Assembly (NCBI RefSeq): GCF_023101765.2
Contig: NC_064242.1
Coordinates: forward strand, 4,328,327-4,392,326
Direction of reading: 5' to 3'
DNA length: 64,000 bases
Source: Spodoptera frugiperda
Taxonomy: Eukaryota; Arthropoda; Insecta; Lepidoptera; Noctuidae
Shown here: piece after piece, positions 49,840 through 61,138 of the stretch
How positions within the stretch are numbered: the stretch's first letter is position 1
Layout: each line of letters begins with the position of its first letter
Notes under the pieces: generated by a model
Database searches by the model: none
What the model saw: the letters and a program-made list of their open reading frames with translations, nothing else
What the model was told of the DNA's origin: nothing
Program-made: the position numbers and the translations under genes

Positions 49840-52739
49840 GTGGGACCAACCGACCCAACCGGATGAAGCTCATTGAATTTATACTCGTAATATATCGGAG
49901 TCCACTAATTCGGCCTCACATGTCGAAACATCTCATGTTACCAACACAAACATAATCGGACTCACTTAGTGGAATGTATGAGTATTGCAGTATAAATATT
50001 TTACATGTTACGAGAATGGTGTAATGAATCGATGTCGGGAAAAAACGAGTTATAAACGAGTTATCTCTCATCGGTGCCTTTCTCTCGATTTGTTTATAGT
50101 AAATCAGACTGAGTAACGTCGAACATTGAAAACACGCATACACTTGGCTCACGTTCCAGCTGTAACACAAACAAATAATAAGTTGGACCGGTCTGCCGCT
50201 TTATATAGTCTTAAAATAGGTATGTTTTCATAAACCCGATATGAGAGTTTACGCAGAACTAGTCTCGGGAATGAGGTCAAACGAGTTGGCATGCGATCCT
50301 CTGTCGGTCTGCTGAAATATGCCAACGGTAATAAACAATACGTTGGCATCTTAATGTTAATACCCACTGTAGAAACTTGGGAACAAATGTTGCGAACTCG
50401 CTGTTTGTTTCGTAACCAAACTCAACTTTATAATAATAGAAAAGAAGTAAACATAGGTTATTATTATTCAGGGTACTTTCAACTAGTAACACAACGTAAA
50501 CCAGCAGTGGAGGTCGTAAATACGTGACGCGACGGTACATTCATTACGATAACAATAGCAATTGAAATGCAATCGAGTTACGAGTAGGAGTATTATATTT
50601 ATCAATCGTGTCGTGTCGTTCAATGCACCGCCTTATCGTCTTTGTAATTAACTTGAATGGAGACTTGTTTATAAATCATGTTGATCACGTTGCAGACTCA
50701 TCGATACTTATAACTTCAAAGACGTAACATTAAACTTCGGAACGAGGATGACAACGTGATTTATACATTAAGTATTTCGGAGGAACACGATAATATAATT
50801 TACTTACAAATATTGAGAACTCTGAAATATAATCTCTGGAGAGAAATGAATATTTTATTGGTTGAGGCTATAAATAAAGTAGCAATTTACAACGTTAAAA
50901 CCAGCCATTGAATGTATTCCTTATGAATGAAGCATGACTAAAAACAATAAAAACAAACAGCTTTTTTGTTTACTTTTGTTTATTTTGTATTGCGCTGGCT
51001 CATGTTGAAAGGATTTTTTATTTTCCGGGTTGAAGCAAACCTTCACGGGCGGTCGGTCGAAAAAGGAAGCCAATGCAATGCACAGAATTCAGCTTTATTT
51101 CATAGACGAAAAAATAGAACAAAACCTTAATCGATTGTACAGAGACCGTGGCAAGAGATTCTTCCTTCGTTTATTTTATGTATAAAAACACTCAAGTGAC
51201 AACTGTTGCGTTGTAAGATAAATAAAAAATATTGGAAACGAGGTCATTTTACATCGTCTAGTGATGCGCGTTCCTCGTAAAAGTCGTAAAAGTTACGATC
51301 CATTACTTTATTATAAGCATCGATTGTAGGCCGCCCACTCTGCTCAGGCTATCTGCACTTATTTGTCCGCTGATAATAACTGGCTGGCCATGAATTCCAA
51401 TAAATTTGTGCAGTAACATTTATACCATGTGTGGTGTCGCAATCAAGTCGTAAATTCAAGGTAGACACGACTGTGTTATCTGGTAAATATGCAGCCATTT
51501 TAGATACTTTATAATAAATGTTGATTGGCATTGTAAATGGAACAGATTTAAATAACTGAGCAAGAAGTTTAAAAACATTTTAGGAATCGTATGTACCTAT
51601 TTATTACTTAAAAAGAAGAAAATATCATAATCATAATATTTGCGTACTTAATAACTTATTTACGTGCAAAAAATGACTAAAACTTAATCTACCTAAAAGC
51701 TGAAATTTACATTGAAACAATCTAAAAGAGGAAATGGGGCATTAAATGTTGATTAACGAGAAAATGTTGGCGTTTCGTGGAAGCCAATAACTCATCGAGC
51801 TATTTGAGAAGCGAGACGCGACACCTACCCGACCGTAAGTATGCTGTGAGTACAGCCACCCAACGTCTGCTTGGATTTGTTTGCCAACATTCTCAAACCG
51901 ATTGATGAGATGTTTACATATTAAATGCAAATCACGTAACGGATATAACACGGATGAATATTTATGTACAATGTAGAATCGAATATCAATAACATGCATG
52001 AACGTACTTACATGAAAGACAATCACTCTTGAATTGAAGACTACGAGATGGTAATAAATACAGCTCAAAGAATTAATAATTAATATGTATGTGAAACAAG
52101 ATGCTCACGTTTTGAAATGGTTGACCAGAATAGTATTAGAGTCGAACGTATGTAACCATTCTGTTTTATTTATGAATGTTTACATTATTTATTTTCCTCT
52201 GTCGTACAGTGGAAGGCGTAGATACCCACCTACCTATGTTATGTATGTGCTAAACGCTTTTAGAATCAACTTGGAGCTATAAACATTGTCTATAAATGGA
52301 AACAGATCAAGGTGGAGGAAATTTATTCAGTATACCTATGTATTATCTTCCCGGTGGTTGACTGAATAATCCGATCAATTTGCGTCATTGGTGCATTAGA
52401 ATTTCATGACTGTATCTTGTCTACATTATCTACCTTGTATTACGTTACGAAAGTCTAAACAAACATCAAATGGTAATCAAGACCAGTTTGTAAATAAATA
52501 AGTGGGTAGTTACTAAAGCGACCTTATTTGCATTTAAAAGAAAATGTCGTGAACTTGAACTGTGAACAAAAATTCATTTAGTTGAGAGTCGTATAAGCAA
52601 TAAAGGTCATTGAGAACCCACGCAAACTCGGTTCCCATGGCCCTCGGAAACAATACCAGAATCGCGAGACTCGAGCGCATAAAGCTGAGAACAATCGAGC
52701 GAATGGAAACAAGAGAGCGATATAAATCAAGCTAAGCAT

Positions 52740-52900
52740 TGCGTGCATCGGCCGGCCATAGATCCTCGCGTTTCAGCCCGACTACCCGCCGCGCCGCACC
52801 GCGCCGCTTATAATTACCAATACCGACTACTTTCGCCAACCGACGGCCCGCCGCCATCTTGCTATTTATATTGCAAAATGGCGGACGGCGCGCAGCACGT
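52740..52900. promoter_or_regulatory. CpG-rich island with inverted YY1/Pho-type motifs
   Basis: A GC-rich patch in AT-rich DNA. CCGCCATCTTGC (52851-52862) and GCAAAATGGCGG (52873-52884) form an inverted pair matching at 11 of 12 positions around an AT loop. Read on the minus strand, the first arm is CAAGATGGCGG, the YY1/Pho consensus. Similar minus-oriented motifs are at 55431-55441 and 57685-57693. Confidence 0.45.
52818..52857 (-). CDS. Candidate first coding exon of the longest Kdm3 isoform (MAAGRRLAK...)
   Basis: In a CpG-rich island, an ATG at 52855-52857 in the context CAAGATGGCGGC opens MAAGRRLAKVVGI plus one base. It stops at a moderate donor ATTG/GTAATT. The phase-1 end matches the acceptor of the 46285-46326 micro-exon, giving a join ...GIGSSPERD. 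Matching phase by chance is 1 in 3, the donor is not strong, and the ATG coincides with a YY1/Pho-type motif, so this is only a candidate. The true first exon may lie outside the window. Confidence 0.25.
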
Positions 52901-55900
52901 GTTCCTCTTTCTTTTGTTATTTGAAGGAACTGGCGCTCGTGCATTTCAAAGCAGAATGTGCTAATAATTTATTTGATGCATAAGTGCGTCCGCGTCCGAC
53001 TCTAAAATTCTATAGTTGTAACTTCGTATGGATTTAGAGCTCGAGTCGTGAACAAGGTCTCTCAGAATTTACATTGAATAGGGAGCCGTTAAGTTGCGAT
53101 GTGACTGGACGCGAGGAAGGTCACCTTGACCGAACAAGCGCGGCAGTTTGTCTTGTTGACTGAATAACATGGAATTAAATTACACTTAAATGTTTCATTT
53201 CTAAAATAACACATTAAAGATGTTAATGAACTAACCTTATAAGAAGTCGTTATTATAGGTCACGTAATTTGATGCGAGTCATTTTGGCTCAAAGTCAAAG
53301 ACGTGCCACACTGACGCTAAATTAGTAATTGCTGCCAATTAGGTGCAAATGAATAGACCAGAAAAAGGGAACACAGATGTAAGCATGTTAAAAGTTATCT
53401 ACAATTTAAAAAATAAATACTATAATAATGAATACGTACGGATTACGTAAGTAGTAATAGGATTACACATTCTAGTAAAAGTAGTGCGTCATTATACTTA
53501 TCTATGTACATATTTGTATATAAGTCCACTGTGTACTAAACAAATATCGGAACATTAACGATGTTTACACAATTCTGAATAAGGACAAAGGATATTGATG
53601 AACTTGAAAAATCAACAATGTTATCAATCCATCAATAAATAGGTATTTTGATAAGAAAATTGCACAACTAATACATCATATTCATAACGAATTGATAACT
53701 CTTATCTGTAGTTGTAGCAACTAGGTCAACTCTAACTATGCCGGTGGTAAATGTACGATCCTTGTGATAATAACGTAATATGTTTTCCACTGAATATTCA
53801 TTGTGATAAATTGTTTTCATATTATTTTGATTTATAGCACCCAATCCCTAGAAATCTTAGTAACTATGACGCAGTGTGCAAAAATAGAATACCTACGCCA
53901 ACGTATTAAATTTCAATGGGGTAATGTGTAGATTTGATGGCTTCCTGCTAGTAAACCGATCGTGGATCGTGGCACAGGAAACCGAAATCGAATATAATTT
54001 CAATGCAGATCTTGCAAAGGCGTTCACTTAGTATTCAGCGAGTTTGCGGGCCAATGGCGAGTGACTATGATCGCAGTCCGGCGCCGCTTGAATATGTATG
54101 AGCTCGTCGAACACAATACACGCACGGGCTTAGCCGTGACACACATCCTCAGCAAATATCTAACCGATTCTTCACACTTTACATACTTTATTGAAAGTTT
54201 CCGCACCATTAAACTTCATTTAAATGTTTATTAGGACAACAGATTAACTTGTCCATCATTTAATGAGTTCAGAAATGTTTAATTCATTGTTGTGGAAGTG
54301 AAACAACAATGAGCTATTGTAGCAATGTCTAGGTAATCTTGTATAAATAATATGTTATTACAATTACAATTGATTATTCAATTCAATTCGATGAATACAA
54401 TAGACTGATTCAGATTTCTTTTTAGCTCCTCGTGTCGTGTCATCAGCTGTGTCGTGGTTCATATTGACCTTACCGAGTGACCGACGATGGCCCCTTTTAT
54501 ACAAACTTCACTTAATTGAATTATAGAACTTTGCGGGTCATAAATTGCCTACTCGATGGCTGTTAATCTATTATTTCAGTTATTTCCGTTCACCGGTGTC
54601 CTTAATGTGCGATAATTGAGTTGCGCCGAAGGCCAACGGCCTCATTTCGTGGCATCGCATTTATCAATATTTGATTAAGCGTAGTGTGTGGTTATTAAAA
54701 AGCTTAATATGTTTATATAAAAGGCAAAAAAGGTTAAGTCGATGTTCTGAGAACGGTGAGCATGACATCACATCGTGCGAGTCGAGTACAATGTGAAGAA
54801 CTCCATATTAATGCGTCGGGGAACAATGAATAGATAATAAAAAATGCAAATTAAACGACGACACGACGCTTAGATAAGAACATTACAAGCAACCTCGAAT
54901 GTGAGATGAAATAAGTGTATTGTATTGCCTAAGCTTAATAATGATATCCGGAAAGAAGACAATAGTAGCCTAATTTATGTCAATCAACCGACACTTATTC
55001 AGCAATTTTAATGAGTCATTAGTATTTGTGGAAAACATATGTCGTCCAGCTATTCTCTGTCTCATAAAGTCATAAGTCTCGTTACCCACATCTGTCATGC
55101 TCACGGTTACGTTGCGTTGTTAACACATGTTGGCTAATGGGCCCTACCCGACATGCCACGTGTATGTTAACACTCGCTACGTGGTTTTGAAAGAAACTCA
55201 TGCTCGTAAAATATTCATGGTTAAGCATCTCTTATTTCCAAAATAATGACTTGGCAATTTCCTCCAAAGTGAATTTAACGGTAACAAAGCTAATAAACGC
55301 AATCATCAAAACGGAGTTAGTGCAAAAATGCAATAGCGAATTGCGATGCACAATAGAAAAGAAACGAGAATGAAGCGTGCGAAGTGGTGGTGCGCGACGT
55401 GGGAAAGCGAATGGCGGCTTTGGTGCTGGCGGCCATCTTGGATTGGGCTCGTTCGGAAAACATCACGTGTCCACGCGTCCGCCTGGCAACAGCGTACAAG
55501 CGCTAAACGGAGCGGAACAATTCGTGTACACCATGTGCTTTTTTATTTGTGCAACATTCCGATGGCCGACGGCTATTGATTATATTGATTGGTTTGCGGT
55601 CTTTTTTAGTAGCTGCATTGATACAGTCGTTTCAGCAAATTTTAATAACTAACCTTGCGTAAATGTTTATTAAATGTGCGTCCACATTTAGCCTACTCTA
55701 CTACGATACGGTAGGTATTTACCATTTATGCGAACCATATTTGGTTCATAACTAAATAGGCATCAAATGATAGCATATTTACTGTGGAAGGTCAATAAAA
55801 CTTACAGGAAATTCAAGCACTTTTTACCAATTTATGCACAAATGTAGGTTGCCTATAGTGGTATAAGTAACTAATAAAAAAACTGATTTACCGATTTCAA

Positions 55901-58900
55901 TAACGGTTGATAGCAGTATTTGTGTCTTGTTACGTACAAAATAGGGACATATTGCCTTACAGAGAATTCCAAAATCGAAAATCAAATGAGATTTATTTTC
56001 AGCAATCGCACTTATGACCTCTCAACCAACGAGGCAGTCAGCGAAGAAGTGGCAAAGTATCGATAGGTTCAAAAGAAACAAAAGAGGACGTCGGGAACTT
56101 TATCGTGTTGAGGTGCTCCAATTCTCAAGTTCATTTCGCTTTCTTTTGAACGCCCGTTTGACGGTAAATTAGTAGGTCATTCTACCAAGGTGCGCCTATG
56201 TTTACAGACATTTTCCTAGGGAGGGCAGATGAATACGGTATTTAAGTTCGGTTATTTGTCATCAGTTGGTTTATTAGTTTCATTTAATGTTGACAGACCC
56301 TTTTGCCCTACATCGGGTAAAGACCCCTGACTCACGTTTCTGCTGTTCATTTCCAAATGAGGTAAAATATAAATTTGCTACCTACTTGATATTTAATAAG
56401 CATTTTCCTCAACGGTTTCCTTTACTTTTTGATCGAGCTTCATATGTGCGGTTATGTAGAAATGCTTAAAGGTATTTCCGAATCTATATTACCACTGATA
56501 TTTCCTACATCGAAAAATTCTAATATTCCTCAACGTCATCGCGGATATAACTTATATTTGTGTAAATACAGCATTTGCAATGGTCACTATCTGACGATGC
56601 AAAAGAGCCAAGCATGACATTTAGTTGCAACTAAAATACTAATACCGAAATTGTATATATTTTGTATAGAATGACTAATACGTATGGTATTGTGACATCC
56701 CATTCTATATATTTATATGTTGGTACATTTATTATGTAGGAGGTTAAAGCAAGTCGTTTATTGTTTTTCGTGACAAACGTTTCCCCGTCGACTCGCCACG
56801 CGTGACTCACTACGCTGCTAGTGTTATGTTGTTATTACGTCTACGCGATGTTGCCAGCTCAACACTCTAAACCTTCTATAGCACATTTTTTTTATGCATG
56901 GTTCGATCTTTTGTTATATTTGTGAGTAAACCTGCTTGTTTTTTAAGTGTCAATAAGTTCTATTTTTTATGAAGCAGTTAAGTTTGCTGACTTTAAGGAC
57001 GATCTTGATATTCGTAGTCACATTCCAAGCAAATTCACATCAAAATTCTAACGTGAGCATTAGTATGTGTGGCGCGTCTCGACAGCTGATAGGCTGGGGT
57101 AGGCAAGAGCATCAATCTTGAGACGATCCTAAAAAGGTAGGCTCCGTTATGTAACTTGCTTTTGTGCCAACGTAAACATGCGCTCAGACCGAATACATTA
57201 TGTAAAGAGTTTTTATCTCGCCTTTTTAGGAGACGCATTTGGTTTGGTTTCTCTCTACCTAGTATTGCATGTTAATATGGCTAACGATTCCTAGTTCAGC
57301 AGCAGACAACCGTTTCATTCTAACATACTCAATTAAACTACACGCAACAGAATGTCTGTGTCAGGAACGTGCAAACATTTTTGCAAATCTTATCTAATCT
57401 GGCTGGTTCACGACTGTACTAAATATATTTTATGATAAATAAGCATTTGAATAATATCCTGGGGTTATCATTACATAACCTCAAAAGATAACAAAAAAGT
57501 CAACAAAAGACAACTCGAACGCGGAGCTCTCGCCAGCTCGCTACCATCACGTAATTCGTGAAATTCAATGACAAAAAAGTGGATAAAAAACTAGCCAGTT
57601 GGCAAAAAAATTAACGGCAACCAAATCTGATAGAACGGGATAGATGTAGTAGATTGCAACCGTTAGAAGGAGACGGATGTGCACGCCATCTTGCCTGCAT
57701 CGAGTCTTTAGTCACGCGCGGTAAAACAGCGTTTCTATTTTTTGCGCGCTCTCGTCTGACCTCGTTGGTTTATCGTTATCATACGGCTCTAATAATAAAT
57801 GGATTTCGCTCGTCATGGACTGCGCGCTCGCACAACAAGCGGGCATGGCAATAACGCAGATAACCTTCGCCCCAGGCGCATCAAATTTATTGGCTTGCAA
57901 TATGCAGCCGCTCGATTAATTGCACAAATTACCTTATCCACTAAATCAATTTGCATTATGTACGCACTGTGCTCAAACTGACTTCCCGTTGTAATGGTTA
58001 TTGCGTAGATTAGTTAAGATTACTCGTATAACGTGCTCTATATTGTTGAATCTACTGTTGTTTTCGATAAACTACGTCCCACTTAACCCCTTAATGGTAA
58101 AGTTCATAGTCAATTAGTACAGCAACACAATTGTGAACTTTCGACGTCTGTGTGCAAACGAGACACAATTGGCCGCCTTTCGAGCGAGACTGTCCTGTTT
58201 AATAGAGACGTTTTAAACTAACAATCACGATATTTCGTGACTCAATGCTCAATAAGTAGATATAAGTTATGTATCTGCTTGTTAATGACGTTGCGTGACT
58301 ATTTATAATTTAGCATAAAGTATTTAATTCAAAAATTATTAGAATTAATTCGTTGTTAGTTTTGAAAGCCCAGTTTTTATATTAGCTCCGTGGATATAGC
58401 GGTGACAAGTCAAGGACGAACTGAACACGAAGCCATTCAGAACAGTGATCATTCGTGATCATTCGCTGTTGAAGCGTCTTTATATCGGAAGGAATGATTT
58501 ACTATCTCAATAATGTGCCATTTTGTCATTAATCATTTTACCCAGACGTGATTTGTAACGTAGAGCGACGTAAAATCGTGCAATATCCATAAAACACAGT
58601 TAGTGTTGTTTCCAGACGGACTATGTCTGACTATGACTTGTAAGCGACATAAAATTCCATTAGAGCAATAAAGTTCGTCTTAGTTAGTTGCACAAACTTC
58701 ATGACCTAATATAAATAAATGTGGAGAAAAATAAGATTCTTTGTTTTCAGAAGACAAAGGAAGGAATAAATCGACTGGAGAGAACTACGCAATGTTAAGA
58801 AAGACGTGTGCACTTATACCTAGACTAGATCAAAACCTACACACAGTACTTTTAAGAAAACTTTACTAGTTAGAATAACTCGGGTCGTTTGGAAAACAAA

Positions 58901-59803
58901 ACTAACTTTAAGCAATGAATAAGAAGACACTATAAATTAACTCGGGTAATGTAATACAAAGTTTATTCGCAGCCAGACAGCAATTACGTCGAGAACTTTA
59001 AGCGGTATTCACGAACACCAAAGAGGAGGGAGGTTACCCACGCCGTCGTCCCTCCCGTCGCTCACCCCTTTGAAACGGTTCAAACTCACAGCAGGGGGTA
59101 AAATTGTCAAAGTTCCACCACCCTCGGATTCTATCCGATTATTTTGGAATCTTTTAGGGTTTCTAACTTTGTTTGACACTTGGAACTGAGAGAAAAAGTG
59201 GTTCGTTCAGTGGATTAATTGAATTCATCGCGATTTCATTACACATTGTTGTCGGTGGGCCCGAAACAGAAGTTTTGGGTACTTGTTGAACGGATACAAA
59301 CATTACTGCCAGTTGAATTGACACCCTTCACCATTTTACTGTTACGTATCGCTTGTCGCTTCATGACTGGTATCGGTGGAGAATGAATTCAGCTTACACA
59401 ATCCAATTAAAATGTTAACCGAAACTGAGTGGTTTCAATGTTTCATAACGAAACAAACAAACCATTAAGTGGTAGTAGTAAATAAACACTTTATTTTAAA
59501 GCAGGAAGGCTGCGAAGAGACAGGAGTTGGGCGCAGTCCACAAAGTTGGCAAGTTCAGAACTTGTGCCGGCTGGAACTCGGCTGCTTCAAAACTGTAATG
59601 GCTGGAAGCAGATAATCTGCAAGTTTGTCACTGTAAGCAAACTTCGCTAATATGATCCGTAATTACTTTCCAAGCATGATCTTGATAACGCCCAAGAATA
59701 TTTTACTGAGAGAGAAAATTAAATTTCAACTCCAGTCTAATCAATTATTAATGAACATGTTAAAATTGAAGTGATTTTGTAAAATTAAGTCGTCGCTAAG
59801 ATT

Positions 59804-61138
59804 CACAGGTCTGCACCGGTTTTCCCCTTTTAATTTTGATGATTGATTTAGATAGATTTTAGGGCGCTGATTACAGGAAAAATATTCAAAAAATTCCATC
59901 ACGTCAGAATTTTTAGTTATTTAACATTGTTTTTTTTTTGTAAAAATTGCATAGGCCTTCCCAGTTATTAATTGATATTTTATTCCAATCGTTTCTTACT
60001 GACCAAAAAACACACTAAATGGTTGCAGTAGACAATAATGAATATGTTCTCACAAATAAAATTAGTTAAATATAACTTAATTAACTAAGTGGCATGCCCT
60101 TATTATCAAAAATGGTCGTTTTTTAACTCATTTGCTAATGACCTCATTTCTTGTACAATTAACGTTTGTTTTAATTGAAATTAACTTAAATCGTTAGAAG
60201 AGAGTTAATGACGGTACATTAATATTTTTGTATAAATAGTATCATCATTGTTTTTATAAAATCAGTAGGTACTTCCGTGCAATTCGAAACGCTCTCTTGA
60301 AAAATGTCATCGCGAAAGTGTTTAAACTCTCCGGACACCTTTTGCTACATTTGTGGGCATTTTATGCTGAAAAAACAGCAGCATAACATTAGCGAATTAA
60401 TAAGTAACGTTTATAATATGTATTTCGGCCTACCAATCGCCAATCAAGATAAACAGTGGGTCCCGCATAAAGTTTGTACGACATGTGTTCGTGAACTTCG
60501 AAAGTGGTCAAAAGGGAAGAGTAATAGCTTTGATCTCCTATCGCCTGTGCTTTGGCGAGAACCTCAGAACCAAATTGTGAAGAAAATGATTGAGAATTTT
60601 GGATAAATGGGATGTTCGATGAGCATTAAACTTCACTTCCTTAATTCGCATTTAGACTACTTTCCTGATAACTTGGGAGCTGTAAGTGAAGAGCAAGGCG
60701 AAAGATTTCACCAGGATTTGAAGGAGATAGAACGTCGCTATCAAGGGAAGTGGAATAAAAGAATGATGGCAGACTAGTTGGCTATTAAAGCGAGATGATC
60801 CTAGTCGCAATTTTAAACGAAAATCTCACAATAGGAGCTTCACTGAAAAGAAAGCAAGATACCACAAGAATATTTAATATTATTTATTGATTTATTGCTC
60901 TCCCTTAAGTGTATTTTTATATTTTGAAGTTATGTAAGTGTTTCCTTTTTGTAATAAAAAAAATAATACTTGGTAAAGTCGTCTTTTTTTTGCGAATTCA
61001 CATAAAGGGATTTTTCAAAAAAACTGAGGGTGATAGGAAAAATCTAAGTACATATTCGTAATCAGCGCACCTGATTACCCCAAGATCAGCAATCAAATCT
61101 AAAAGGGGAAAATAAAAGTTAAAATTTGCAGACCTGTG
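59804..61138 (+). mobile_element. Internally deleted DNA-transposon-like element with imperfect terminal inverted repeats
   Basis: The left end CACAGGTCTGCA (59804-59815) is matched exactly by the inverted right end at 61127-61138. Deeper parts of the ends also correspond (TTTTCCCCTTTTA and GCGCTGATTAC in both arms), with insertions between. Between them is a decayed reading frame (60304-60881). No convincing target-site duplication is visible at either side. The short span and broken frame indicate a non-autonomous fossil copy. The superfamily is not identified. Confidence 0.6.
60304..60881 (+). pseudogene. Decayed, internally deleted copy of a repeated invertebrate gene of unknown function
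   Basis: The first part (100 codons, MSSRKCLNSPDTFCYICGHF...) has paired cysteines C14/C17 and C58/C61, a ZAD-like or treble-clef-like CX2C-X40-CX2C arrangement. After a TAA at 60604-60606 the same frame continues with MGCSMSIKLHFLNSHLDYF, then GAVSEEQGERFHQD and YQGKWNKRMMAD. A 2-base deletion at about 60776 then shifts the frame, and the tail (WLLKRDDPSRNFKRKSHN...) ends at a TAA near 60881. From memory, full-length relatives in arthropods carry several hundred residues between these two parts, so the middle is missing. It is antisense to Kdm3 and very unlikely to encode a functional protein. Confidence 0.65.

Noticed and set aside
55317..55499. Minus-strand frame beginning MAASTKAAIRF in a CpG island
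   Set aside because: The start coincides with a YY1-type motif, there is no usable splice donor, and the frame ends after 39 codons.
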